From assembly GCA_963921405.1 (NCBI GenBank), contig OY992892.1, positions 32,166,075 through 32,230,074 of the forward strand: 64,000 nt of DNA. Direction: 5' to 3'. Shown here piece by piece: positions 22,913 through 33,876 of the stretch. The position numbers were made by a program, and so were the translations under genes. The stretch is from Cepaea hortensis (Eukaryota; Mollusca; Gastropoda; Stylommatophora; Helicidae). The first letter of the stretch is position 1. Every line of letters begins with the position of its first letter. Below the pieces are notes generated by a model. That model did no database searches, was not told the DNA's origin, and saw only the letters and a program-made list of their open reading frames with translations.

Positions 22913-24408
22913 ATTTTTTTTTTTTTTTAATGTAATGAGCTTTATTTTGACTGTTATAGACGTTTGCAGGTGGTTTACATACACTCATACACATAGGTCA
23001 CAATGTGTATCTTTCAACACATGTTTTGTACTAAACATTCAATACAATCATAAACAATCATGGCATAAACATTCAACACAATCATAAACAAACATGGCAA
23101 TAAACATTCAACACAATCATGGCAATAAAAATTCAATACACTCATAAATGATAATGGCAATAGCTTCTTCATTTACCCTGCTGACCGACATAGGTGATAA
23201 TGTCACTGCATGCTCCCTGACCTCTGACAAAACTTCTAGTCTGAATTACGACCAATATAAATACGACTCGTCTTCCAAGATATAGTCCAAATCATCATCT
23301 GAGTGGCTGTACATCCTGCTGCTTGATTCGTCCGAGTCATAGTTTGAAATATTGATCGAATTATCGTACCTTTGTGTCCGCAGGTAGTAATCTGCTAGCC
23401 TACTCAACTGTACACCTCGAAGTCGAACCTGGGAATGTGTTTCTGTGGTTGGGTCATATGGAAGTATCAGTGGGACATCTTCTGACTTAAACAGCAGTTT
23501 GTCTTTTACCTTCCCGGGTATAGGTAAGATGTTCACTCGGTTGTCCCGCCCGGGAGATGTGCCAACTGCAGATGACACGGCCACCAGTGCCAGATTGAAG
23601 AGAGACAAAGGTTGTGAGGTGAAGCTGGCCAGGAAGTCTACACAATCCCGCTGCTCGTTTCTATCAAGAAAATCCCGCAGGCTATTATTAGACATTAGTG
23701 AAGAAACATCAGACTTTGTCAAGAACACATTGCCCACAAAGTACTGAGCCAGGGGCACATTTCCAGTCAGTAAGGCCAAACAGAGAGGTGATACTGTGGG
23801 TAGGTTATCAATCTCAGAGATATTTGGGCGCAGTTCGTCTAGTATATCTAGCTGAAAGTCTGACGGGCCTAATCCACCTTTTATCACTTTAGGTATGAGA
23901 ATATCACCACCATTAAGAATCAAATCGGCGAAACAACCCGGGTTTAAGTACGATGCATTTGCACCTTTATCAAGCAGACATTTCATGCAAAATATACCAA
24001 TGAAGGAATCAACTGGCAGAAATGACAGTGCAGTTTTTGTCTCGTCTGTCTTACTAACTGCATTTACATGTGCTCCGGACTCAAGTAAGACTGATACTGT
24101 CTTTTGCCAGCCATACATTGCAGCGACCATCAACGGTGAATAACCATCTTTGTTCTGGCAGTTGACATCGTTGCCCTCACAGATCAGAGAGATCAACAGT
24201 TCTTCATTAGACGCGCCAGTCTGAAACAAATAATGCATCAAGGCTGTGTCTTCATTGACATCTTTCATGTTGACGTCAGCACCATGGGCTGATCAAAGCT
24301 ATCGAGGCAGACTGTCCCAAGTGTGCCTCGTTGCTGTTAGAGGTGGCCAAAGACAAGAAGGAAGTGCTTAATGCACACAACAATCAAGGCTTAACATCAC
24401 GAGTCAAA
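22913..24408 (-). CDS. Ankyrin-repeat retrocopy, 340-codon intact frame, copy 1
   Basis: CDS 24,268-23,246 on the minus strand, intronless. Ankyrin signature: DGYSPLMVAAMYGWQKTVSV then LLESGAHVNAVSKTDETKTA, a weaker repeat KCLLDKGANASYLNPG, then a non-repeat region with an acidic tail (SDDDLDYILEDESYLYW). The start Met lies inside an ankyrin repeat whose upstream part (complement of 24,291-24,395) is present but inverted, so the parent protein was longer. The 3'UTR carries aataaagctcattacat and a poly-A (poly-T on + at 22,913). The flanks carry the junction word at 22,900 and 24,396. Function of the parent is unknown; probably a non-expressed retrocopy, though the frame is open in all three copies. 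Confidence 0.85.
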
Positions 24409-25608
24409 TTGTTTTTTTTTTTTAAACTTTTATTGAGTGTTAAGAAACATTTGCATTTGTATTGTTCGTGTTGTTACAGAGCGTTGCATGTGGGCGTGTA
24501 GGTGACATATGCGCAAAAAGTACAAATATTTTTTACATTGGAACATTTCTCCATTGACATTGTTGTAAGGAAATATTTTAAAACAAAACGTGATGGTAGT
24601 GCGCTGTTATTATTTCCCCTGCCGTTCGCTCTCCTGTCAGCTTCAAAACTCCTACCAAGTACCATCACCACCTCTAGGTGATGATAAAACATGGCGGTGC
24701 AAAAACTGTTTTGAAGCAACCGGTGAGGGCGGCAGCAGAGACAACAATACGCGTTTACAAAGCCATATATATTAATAGTGATTACAATGATAATAATGCA
24801 AATAAACAACCAAATACATAAATAATATAATAAAGACAGGGAAAAAACTGCTAAGGGTGATAAACTCAAAGATAATAACAGCAATGATAATAAATAATAG
24901 TTTAACATGTGAATTGTGATTCCATTTGCTAGAATGATTATCTTAGGAATGGTGTTTACATGAAATACGTCTTTTAATAATAATGACAAAGAATAAAACT
25001 ACTAAGGGTGATAACAACAATGCTAATAAACACTATGATTGAATTTGTTATGATAATGATCACATTTTCCAAAACTGTGATTCCATTTGCTAAATGATAT
25101 TTTTAGGAATGGTGTTAAAACATGGCAGGTACATACAATAACAATTGCATTCTGCACTGTTAAATAATATAGTAGGTGTAAAAAGGAGTTGGTTATCTTT
25201 TTTTCTCCTTGCTTATTGTTTTTGTTTTTTTTCATATGCATGCAATGTTCAATAATAGTAGAAGTAAAAGGAGTTGGTTTTCTTTTTCTCCTTGCTTATT
25301 TTTTGGTCATATTTGTAAGGGTTCATTCATTTTTTCCCTTCCTCTTTTTTTTTTTTAAAAACTTTTTGTAAAAAGTAAAACAAGCATCAGTATTAGCACA
25401 AACGTTTTTACAATCTTTACATTTTTGTTTCCCTTGCCATCTCCTCACCAATTTGTTTCATTCCACCAATGCCTTCATCACCCTTATCTGGGCAATGATG
25501 GTAAAGGCAGGATAATTATTTGAACCAAACCGGTGTGGGTATCAGCAAAGGCAAACACAAACCAAAGGGGAGGGGGGCACATGGGAAAGGTTTTTTTGTT
25601 TATTACTA
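24409..25608. repeat. Poly-T and flanking repeats; no gene
   Basis: On the minus strand an aataaaagttt polyadenylation-type end with poly-A abuts the junction word at 24,396, so another 3' end of a processed transcript lies here. Beyond it come acagagcgttgcatgtgggc, then two diverged copies of gtgattccatttgcta (24,917 and 25,078) and T-rich sequence. No coding sequence supported. Confidence 0.6.
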
Positions 25609-26688
25609 ATGATGACAATAATAATAATGTGGAGTGGCAATGGAGTGGCCATGGGGAGTCCTCTTGGTCCTATTCTAGCGGACATCTTCATGGCACACTT
25701 AGAAGAAAAGAGATCCTCAGACATCAACAACTTGGCCTTTTACCGGCGTTATGTGGACGATATACTAATTATCACCACAGACGAGCTACAAGCAACATCG
25801 TTTCAGGCCACAATGAACAAGACGCATAAAAACATCTCTCTATCTATGGAACACGAACACAACGAAGCGTTACCGTTCCTAGATATTCTAATGAGACGTA
25901 GAGCAGACGGCACAATTCAAAGATCGGTGTATCGCAAAGAAACATGGACTGGCCAATACCTAAATTTTCAGAGCTTCACACCTGTCCAGTACAAACGGGG
26001 CTTGTTTGACCGTGCTAGAAAGATATGCACCCAGGACACATTGACAGAGGAATTTGAAACTCTGAAGAATGTCTTAAACCTGAATGGGTACTCCACAGGA
26101 TTTATAAAGCGCCATTGCCAACAGCCCAAACCCAAAGCAGACGTAACTACAGTCCCTAAACTCAAGGTATTCATCCAGCTAACCTTTCGAGGGGATGACG
26201 TAATGCAACGTCTACAAGACCGGCTTACTACAGCAGTAGGTCGAACATTCTGTGCGGCAACTCCAGTCATTAGATGTAAAACCGTACCCATTCCTACACC
26301 AACAGTCAAAGAGCCTGTTCCTCTGTACGCCACAAACAATTGTATTTACCAATTCACATGTAGATGCCAGGCCGTTTACATTGGCCGAACGGAGAGACAG
26401 CTTAACAAACGGGTGTCAGAACACATACCTCAATGGGTCAACAAGATACAACACACAGGAGATGATAGCCACGAGGAGCCGACACACCGGAAGCTCCCGG
26501 CGTCTTCAATCGGCAGGCACATTGTCGCCAGTCGCCATGTTGTGTCCAGAGAGACTGCATTTCGCGTGTTGTTTAGAACACAGAATACTCGCTTGTTAAA
26601 ATTTGCAGAAGCAATTATGATCTATCAACGCAAGCCAGAATTGTGTAAACAGAAAGACATGTTGGTCAGCTTAAAATTACCGTGGTAG
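25609..26688 (+). pseudogene. Penelope-like element: RT C-terminal half plus GIY-YIG endonuclease, 5'-truncated
   Basis: A 359-codon open frame. RT palm: VAMGSPLGPILADIFMAHLE (motif B region, residues 13-32), then FYRRYVDDILIIT (YVDD, residues 48-51), LPFLDILMRR and a thumb-like region with GYSTGFIKRHC. GIY-YIG nuclease: CIYQFTCRCQAVYIGRTERQ (residues 245-264) then LNKRVSEH, and a conserved GRHIVASRH-type His region plus the E/AE...IYQRKPELCKQ end. This domain order is diagnostic of Penelope-like elements. Motif A and everything upstream are missing; the first roughly 7 codons come from AAT-rich flank. No internal stop, so a fairly young 5'-truncated insertion. Confidence 0.92.
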
Positions 26689-26912
26689 ACAATCGACATT
26701 ACTGTGCGAAATTGTGTATATTTCAACTTGAAGGATTTATCTAGTTAATTTCACGTAAGTTGTGTGATTTCTGCAGTATGTACCTGACGAGATGCAGCGA
26801 AATATGCCAGGCAATAAATCGTGCAATCTATTGTTTGTGTCTTCGTTATTCAAATTCACTACGGGAAAACATTGTTTTGAATAATAATAATGGCAAGAAG
26901 AGGCATACTGAG
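26689..26912. other. Downstream flank of the Penelope-like element
   Basis: Probably its 3'UTR; AT-rich with no clear tail or target duplication identified. Confidence 0.4.
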
Positions 26913-26913
26913 G

Positions 26914-26944
<31 letters not shown>
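26913..26944. repeat. (GTTA)n microsatellite at the 5' end of the RNase H-type LINE
   Basis: About seven GTTA units directly before the first ATG region of the LINE at 26,950. Confidence 0.9.
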
Positions 26945-26946
<2 letters not shown>

Positions 26947-28824
26947 AACATGGTGGAACAACGTGTGTTTTCCGATGGGCCAGCAGTCAACATAACGAAG
27001 CGGCGTGGTAGCCGCGCAGGGAAAAAGAAACAAGGTAAGCGCGGTGGTTTGAGGCGTTTTAGACTCAAGTGTCACCGTCTAGGACTCAGGAATATCCGTA
27101 TTCTATATTGGAACTGTGCCAGTGTAAAACAACGGGGCTCTATTTTAGAAACCCTAGTTTACAGGAACGACATTGTAGCACTCCAGGAGACGAGACTGGG
27201 CGATCAGCTACTCCGAATTGCCGGCTTCAAATGTTTCTACAACAGACGACATCTGGGAACGGCGATTCTCGTTCGCGACAGCATGGTGGCGTCAGAGCTA
27301 GACATGTCCAGTTGGGACAGTGACGATATACAAATACAGGCGTTGAGAGTTCATTCCAGTATACCATTCGTGTTGGTTAATGTTTATGCCCGCAATGCGA
27401 GTATGGACGCCCAGAAGTGGCAGTGCTTAAGTGGCATATTAGGCCAAGAGAGAAATGTTATTTTCTGTGGTGACTTCAACGCTAAGGGCAGAGCATGGGG
27501 AAACACTTCCTCCAATACACAAGGGGAGGAGCTCGAGCCTGCACTGGAAACCATCGACCTGGTTTGTATTAACAGTGGCTGTGTCACCAGGACAGCAAGC
27601 CGTCCGGGCGATGAGGACAGTGCTATTGATCTGGCGCTAGTTTCACCTTCACTCACTACAGTGTGTAGATGGGGTGTCCTAGGACACCATGGCAGCGACC
27701 ACCACCCGTGCAGCATATTGGTGGAGAAAGGCAGAACCAGGCAGCACAAGCTAAAGGTAAAGACGTTCCAGTATGACAGTACAGGGCAAGATGTGGTGAG
27801 TAAAATAAGACGTGACAAGCGCAGAACGTTTCAGGGCAGGAAAAAAAGCTGGGAGCAGCCACCGTGGTGGAGTTTCGAGGTGGAGAAGGCTTGGGTGGAT
27901 AAGCGTAGTGCTGTAAGGAGATGGCAAAATGCCAAGAAGAACAGAGCTGGTCATCCTAGTCCCTGCTTGCACTTAGAAAGAGAGATGCACACACAAGTAA
28001 GCTATTTAAAAAAACTGGTCAAGGTGGTTAAAAGCGAAAAATGGGCAGAGGTGTGTCAAAGAGTAAGCACAGACAAGTCACTGAAATTGTTCTGGCGACT
28101 ACATAAAAGCATGAGTGGTGTAGTCAAGAATAAGAGCATTTCAGACTTCCAAGGTGCTGATCTCACCTGGCAGAGGACTGATGAGGACAAGGGCAAAGCC
28201 CTCTTTGAACGCTACCTTGAGCAGGGCAACCAGACAGACACGGGAGGCCGAAATCTGGCCAAGGAGGTCACCTCAGACAGATGCAAGTCCCAGAACACTT
28301 CGGAGGAAGACACAGTGACAGTGAAAGAAATCAAGGCTGTGCTTCGACGATCAAAAAACAGTGCTCCAGGTCCTGATGGCATAAGATACGACGACATAAA
28401 TAGGTGTACCGACAATGAGCTAGAGAAACTAGCAGACATGTACAACAACAGTATAGGGAGTGCTAGCATCAAGGAGGAATGATTACACAGCTATCTGATT
28501 CCCTTGCCGAAGCCTGACAAAGACCACAAAAAAATTCAGGGATATCGAATTATAACCATGCAGAATACAATAGGCAAGCTGCTGGAGAAGGTAATTGCCA
28601 GGAAAATATCAAGCCAACTAGAGAGGCAAGGTGTTTTCCCACCTACCCTGGGTGGGTACCGTCCAAAAAGAGAAACCTGGACCAATGCAGCAGTCTTTGC
28701 CCAGGATGTCTATGAAGGTTTCCACGCAGGCACTGAAACCGTTGCTGCAGCGATTGATCTTGAGGACGCATACAACAGAGTACCACTGGATTTTTTAATG
28801 TTTCAGCTTCTTGAACTAAACTAA
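26945..28824 (+). pseudogene. LINE (APE + partial RT), copy 2, with full 5' end
   Basis: ATG at 26,950 opens a 510-codon frame: basic N-terminus (KKKQGKRGGLRRFRLK), then the APE endonuclease with YWNCASV (residues 53-59), LQETRL (78-83), CGDFNAKGRAWG (173-184) and GHHGSDHHPCS (245-255), then APGPDGIRYDDIN at the RT entrance. A TGA at 28,480-28,482 replaces the Trp codon kept in copy 1. The frame resumes and ends just after AAIDLEDAYNRV (motif A) at 28,824. Palm motifs B and C, thumb and RNase H are absent. 3' truncation at exactly the same point as copy 1 means the two were duplicated together with their flank. No gag-like ORF1 seen upstream. Confidence 0.9.
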
Positions 28825-29472
28825 TAGTTATGAAAATGATAACATTTTTACAATATGTGATTCCATTTGCTAGGATGATTTTCTTTGGAATGGTGTTAAC
28901 ATAGCCTAGCAGGTACATACACTTGCAAACTGCAGTTTTTAGTAATACTTGGAGTAAAGGAGTTGGTTATATTTTCCTACTTGTTTTTTTTTCCTAACTG
29001 TAGGGGTTCATTCATAATTTTCTCTGTGTTCTCTCTTTCTTTTGTTTTTTTAATAAAAATTTAACCAAGCATTTGTATTGACACAAGTGTTTACAGTATC
29101 ATTGGTTTGGTAACCATTTGTGATTTTGTATTCATTCATTCAACACTCAATCACATGATTCAAAGGGGGTGACAAAGAGAGGAAGGGACATGACCACTCT
29201 TTATGATGGTACAGGCTGGACAAATGTTTGAAACAAAATAGTGGGGGTAGTAGCAAAAGCAACAAACCTTAAGCAAAGGTGGGGGGGGGGGGGACATGGT
29301 AGATGAAGTTGTAAATTAATAATGATGATATCCTTAATACTTTTCAAATTAATGATACTAAAGATAATAAGGGTAAGATAATGATAGTAATAATAATAAT
29401 GATCATAATAATAGTAGACATTTTCATAATAATAAAAATAGTAAACAACAACAAACATATATTAATAATAAT
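28825..29472. repeat. Non-coding repeat following the LINE, copy 2
   Basis: Same as 1,434-2,080, including poly-G near 29,280, and ending in AAT repeats where the next LINE is inserted. Confidence 0.7.
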
Positions 29473-29534
29473 TCCATTGGCACCTTGCCGTCTTGACAGA
29501 CGATAGTTTGTGCTTTAAAAAGGCATAATAACTT

Positions 29535-32500
29535 TTAACTATGGCGGTAGCGAGTGTGACTGATCAGGCCAATTTGCGCTGTAAATGTCCGTTCACAGTG
29601 GGTGCATCTGAACACGTGGTCATTTCCACCATCATGCACCATCTTACGTCTCAAACGCTTGGTGTGTGACTTTTCTGCAATAATTTTCTCCTTTGACTTT
29701 ATTCCATTTCTGATATTTGCCCTCCATGCAACACGTTCAGCGGCGACTTGCTCCCAATGTGCATTATCAATGCCTGTATCAATCATGTCCCGCTTACACA
29801 CATCTTTGTATCGTAGTAGAGGCCGACCCTGAGATCTCTTACCCATCTGTAATTCGCCAAAAAAGATATCCTTTGGTATTCTACCATCATCCATCCTCCT
29901 AAGATGTCCTATCCATCTAAGTCTACGAAGACTGAGCATGGAATAAACTGTCACACAACCTGATCTTTCCAATACTTCAGTATTTGTGATCTTGTCTTGC
30001 CACTTAATACCAAGAATTCTTCGCAAACACCGCATATGAAAGCTGTTTAAATTGTTCTCTTGGTGTGAGTAAGTTGTCCAGGTTTCACTGCCATAGAGAA
30101 GAGTACTAAGGACACAGGCTTGATAGACAAGGACTTTTGTTTTGGCAGTAAGCTTCCTGTTCTCCCAGACTCTTTTTCTTAACCTGTTCATTGTTGTTGC
30201 TGCCTTACCAATCCGGATGTTGATTTCCTGATCTAGGGATAATTTGCTATTAACCACTGATCCTAGATATGTAAAATGGTCTACTATCTCTAGTTCAGCG
30301 TCGTCAATAAAGATTGATGGTACCCCATGTGCACCTTGTGACATAATCTGTGTCTTCTTTTTGCTAATTGTTAAACCAAATTCAGAACAAGCATTGGAGA
30401 ATGCAGATAGTAGACATTGCAATTCTTCCTCAGAGTGGGTCGTAACTGCAGCATCATCTGCAAAAAGCAACTCTCTGATCAGTACCCTCCTAATATTGGT
30501 CTTAGCCTTCAATCTCTGAGCATTGTAGAGGCCACCATCTGAGCGTGAGTGAATGTATATACCACCATCCTGATCACGAAATGCATATTTCAGTAGAAGT
30601 GAAAAGTATATTCCAAAGAGGGTGGGAGCTAGTACACAACCTTGCTTAACTCCACTCTTGATTTCAAATTCTTCAGAAGTTGCACCATCAAACTTGATTA
30701 TACCCTTCATGCCTGTGTGGAACGATTCCACAATGGACAGAAGAGTTGGTGGGCAGCCAATCTTCTTTAGTGCCTTGAACAGACCCTCACGACTGACCAA
30801 ATCAAATGCCTTTGTGAGGTCGATGAAGGCAATAAACAGTGGTTGATTCTGTTCACGGCATTTTTCTTGCATTTGTCGCAATGAGAATATCATATCAGTG
30901 GTAGACCGGTTCTGTCGAAAGCCACACTGTGATTCGGGGTAGACTTGATCTCCTAGGACTTGAAGTCTGCGCAGAACAATTCTGGCAAATACTTTTCCAA
31001 CAATACACAGAAGTGAGATACCTCTATAGTTGTTGCAGTCGCTCCGATCGCCCTTGTTCTTGTACAGTGTTATGATGCTTGAATCTTTGAAATCCTGTGG
31101 GACTTGTCCTTCACGCCAGCATAGCTCTATTAGCTGGTGGATCTGTAGAGTGAGTGTATCTTGCCCACTCCTGATAACTTCTATTGGAATCCCATCCTTA
31201 CCTGGAGCCTTGCCAGATGCAAGTTCATTTATAGCACACTTAACTTCTGTTATGGTGGGAAGTGTGTCCAGGTGGTCAAGAGTTGGTAGAGCCTCTATGG
31301 CGTTGAGGGCATCATCCGCTAGTTTGGTCTCACTTGAGTAAAGCTCCAAATAGTGCTCTACCCATCTGTCCATCTGCCGTTTCTTGTCAATGATGATTTC
31401 TCCAGTCAAGGTTTTCAATGGTGCACTTCTTTTGATCACTGGACCACAGGCTTTCTTTATTCCTTCATACATGCTTCTTATGTCTCCCTTATCACTTGCG
31501 ATTTGAATGGACTCACATAACTTGATCCAATAATCATTTGCACACTGCCTGGCAGCCTTTTGCACATCCTTCCTAGCTTGCCTTAGCTCACTCAGAGTGT
31601 TACGCGTTGGTCTTTCCTTGTTTCTTAAGAGAGCTTTCTTCTTCTTATCAATCAAGGGCTGCAGAGTCTCGCTGTTGGCCGCAAACCAGTCCTGCCTCTT
31701 ATGATCCACAGTGCCGTAAACCCCTACGGCAGTTTTATAAAGAGTTTCCTTAATTTGACCCCACTTTTCATTTACTGTACAATTTTCTGGTGTATCAGTG
31801 AAAGCGTCTTCAAGTTGCAGTTGAAACTGAAAGCACTTTTCAGGATCATGAGTGTTAATAATATTAATCCTGGGGCTAGATTTGTGTTTAGCTGTGTAGA
31901 TTCTCTTTGGACTCAGTCTAACCCTTGCAACAACCAAAGAATGATCCGTATCACAGTCAGCACTGTGGTAACTACGAGTCAATGATATATGGTTCAGATG
32001 TTGTCTCCGTGTGATGATGAAGTCCAGCTGGTGCCAATGGCCGGATCTTGGATGTTTCCATGTGACCTTATGCATCTCTTTTGTTTTAAAAAAAGAGTTT
32101 GTAATACATAGGTCATTACTGGTGCAATGCTCCAGCAGCCTTTGCCCATTTTCATTCATGCGACCGATGTTGTATTTTCCAAGGCACACTGGCCATGAAC
32201 TCGAGTCCTTGCCCACACGAGCATTGAAATCACCGAGCATATAAATGTAGTCAGATTTTGGAACTGCCTTGATCACGGAGTCTAACTCCTCATAGAACAA
32301 ATCCTTCACATCATCAGAGGAATCGAGTGTCGGTGCATATGCAGTAATAATGGTGGCAAACCCACAAGAGGTTGCCAAGCGCAGGGACAATAGTCTTTCA
32401 TTTCCTCCTGCTGGAATTTCAATCATTCCCAGTAGCTTATTCTTCACTGCAAAGCCCACACCGTGTTGCCTTTTTTCTGCCTGCCCTCTACCCTTCCAGA

Positions 32501-32669
32501 AAAAGGTGTAGTTGTTTTCCCTGAGTGACCCTTCCTCAGCGAGGCGAGTCTCCTGCAGGCCAGCAATATCAATGTTAAGACGATTGAGTTCGGCATCAAT
32601 CACAGCCGTTTTTCTCACATCGTCAATATTGGTCAAGTCAGTGGAAAATCCTGGACACATGGTTCTCAC
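29535..32669 (-). CDS. LINE ORF: APE endonuclease, reverse transcriptase, C-terminal C2H2 finger
   Basis: 1,044 codons without a stop, counted from a GTG at 32,669. Endonuclease: GLQETRL (residues 37-43), MLGDFNARVG (144-153), QLDFIITRR (214-222), CDTDHSLVVARV (239-250). RT: GKAPGKDGIP near 490, YKNKGDRSDCNNYRGISLL near 550, FIDLTKAFD (motif A, Asp 617), GVKQGCVLAPTLFGIYF (motif B, from 673), LLFADDAAV (catalytic FADD, 736-739), thumb HFTYLGSVV, then RRLRWIGHLRRMDDGRIPKD. The last 22 residues form a C2H2 finger (CTHCERTF...HTRYRH). The catalytic Asn phrase ATWNVR lies just upstream of the first ATG (32,660), in a frame open from 32,750 with no earlier ATG, so the true start is unclear. All catalytic motifs are intact, so the element may be competent. 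Clade not assigned. Confidence 0.93.
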   Translation of the reverse strand: MRTMCPGFSTDLTNIDDVRKTAVIDAELNRLNIDIAGLQETRLAEEGSLRENNYTFFWKGRGQAEKRQHGVGFAVKNKLLGMIEIPAGGNERLLSLRLATSCGFATIITAYAPTLDSSDDVKDLFYEELDSVIKAVPKSDYIYMLGDFNARVGKDSSSWPVCLGKYNIGRMNENGQRLLEHCTSNDLCITNSFFKTKEMHKVTWKHPRSGHWHQLDFIITRRQHLNHISLTRSYHSADCDTDHSLVVARVRLSPKRIYTAKHKSSPRINIINTHDPEKCFQFQLQLEDAFTDTPENCTVNEKWGQIKETLYKTAVGVYGTVDHKRQDWFAANSETLQPLIDKKKKALLRNKERPTRNTLSELRQARKDVQKAARQCANDYWIKLCESIQIASDKGDIRSMYEGIKKACGPVIKRSAPLKTLTGEIIIDKKRQMDRWVEHYLELYSSETKLADDALNAIEALPTLDHLDTLPTITEVKCAINELASGKAPGKDGIPIEVIRSGQDTLTLQIHQLIELCWREGQVPQDFKDSSIITLYKNKGDRSDCNNYRGISLLCIVGKVFARIVLRRLQVLGDQVYPESQCGFRQNRSTTDMIFSLRQMQEKCREQNQPLFIAFIDLTKAFDLVSREGLFKALKKIGCPPTLLSIVESFHTGMKGIIKFDGATSEEFEIKSGVKQGCVLAPTLFGIYFSLLLKYAFRDQDGGIYIHSRSDGGLYNAQRLKAKTNIRRVLIRELLFADDAAVTTHSEEELQCLLSAFSNACSEFGLTISKKKTQIMSQGAHGVPSIFIDDAELEIVDHFTYLGSVVNSKLSLDQEINIRIGKAATTMNRLRKRVWENRKLTAKTKVLVYQACVLSTLLYGSETWTTYSHQENNLNSFHMRCLRRILGIKWQDKITNTEVLERSGCVTVYSMLSLRRLRWIGHLRRMDDGRIPKDIFFGELQMGKRSQGRPLLRYKDVCKRDMIDTGIDNAHWEQVAAERVAWRANIRNGIKSKEKIIAEKSHTKRLRRKMVHDGGNDHVFRCTHCERTFTAQIGLISHTRYRHS

Positions 32670-32753
32670 GTTCCAGGTTGCAAGCCGTAGCTTGAGGTTT
32701 CTATTTTTATTTTTGTTTGTACCTGGTGCATTGGTTTTACAGCCTGCGATTCA

Positions 32754-33441
32754 GATTTTGTCCTAGCCCCAAGCACCCATTGAAGCAGGCAGGCTGTGGC
32801 GGATCAGCACCCAATTGGCTGGGGGCTGCCCAGCTTGAGGCGGGCGGTAGCTGATCAGTGACACCTATAGGTGTCTCCCACCGTCAGAGGCAACGCGTGG
32901 CGCCCCATGTCTACGCCAACTGACAAGGACTTATAACCCGTAACAGTTGCCTCTCGCTTTGATTCCGAGACCAGTTAAGACCAGGGATGGAGTTATTGCC
33001 TCTCCATAGCACAAAGCCTGGGCTAAAATGTAGAGATCATGTGTTGCCCATGCAGCATGATCCCTCTCTCGGCCTGCCTAGTTCACTCCAGAGGAAAGGT
33101 AACACCCCTACATCTGGAACAAGACAAGCTGCAGAAGCTGCCGGATCAGCAAAGCAATGCTCTAACTGTCCGCCTGTCGGAGCTTCGATCCTAGACCAGT
33201 CGCCAACCAAGGCTTAGGGCCTGGTCTGCCCTGCCATGACAATTTTGTCTTTAGCTTGCATTTCCTCGCACCAGGGTAAGGCTTGTACCCTCCCAATTGC
33301 GCTCTTCCGCCCGAAGCCGTTGGCACAATGTGGGGTGTCGGGTTTGGTAAGCGCCGCCCAACGTTCGGCGCTAACAGAAACCAGGTAGTACCTTCTACTG
33401 TTATACGGTAGCTCAGTCATATCTGACTAAGACCTGACCGG
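32754..33441 (-). other. 5' leader of the intact LINE
   Basis: About 690 bp, more GC-rich than the surroundings, upstream of the open frame. Likely carries the internal promoter, but no motif was identified with confidence. Confidence 0.5.
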
Positions 33442-33453
33442 TTAATAATAATA

Positions 33454-33520
<67 letters not shown>
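33442..33520. repeat. (AAT)n microsatellite, right remainder
   Basis: Continuation of the array interrupted by the LINE; the first tandem unit begins at its right edge. Confidence 0.9.
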
Positions 33521-33523
33521 GTA

Positions 33524-33876
33524 TAATAGATATGTGATTCTATTGACTAAGGTGATAATCTTAGTAGTGGTGGTAGTATAGCACAACAAGTGCATTTAAA
33601 GCAAAACATTCCATAAATAGTAATTTGGAATGGGAGGAGTTGATTTTCTTTTCTCCTTTTTTCTTTTCCCCTTATCTATAAGTGTTAAAACCATCATTTT
33701 GAAACAAATAAAACAAGCATTTATATTTCCACTATTCTTTACATAAGGGATTGTCATTTGTCTTTTGACCATATGTGATCTTTTTAATCATTTACTCATC
33801 ATTCACTCACAGTTTCTTCTTTCTTTCTCGCGCTCATGTATACCAAATTTGTAATACAATAAGGAATACATGTGGT
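33524..33876 (-). mobile_element. 3'UTR of the Tx1-like LINE, unit A
   Basis: AT-rich sequence downstream of the ORF2 stop, identical in three places in the window. The exact 3' terminus and tail are not resolved. Confidence 0.6.

Larger units (their letters stand above)
29473..33441 (-). mobile_element. Near-full-length single-ORF APE LINE (3,969 bp) in the AAT array
   Basis: Minus-strand element. The 3' end (…gacggcaaggtgccaatgg) is at 29,473; the 5' end is near 33,441. Flanked by ttaataataat on both sides (29,462-29,472 and 33,442-33,452), though AAT repetition makes the exact duplication uncertain. The paralogous array at 2,072-2,165 is uninterrupted. It carries one long intact frame and about 690 bp of 5' leader. 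Confidence 0.9.
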
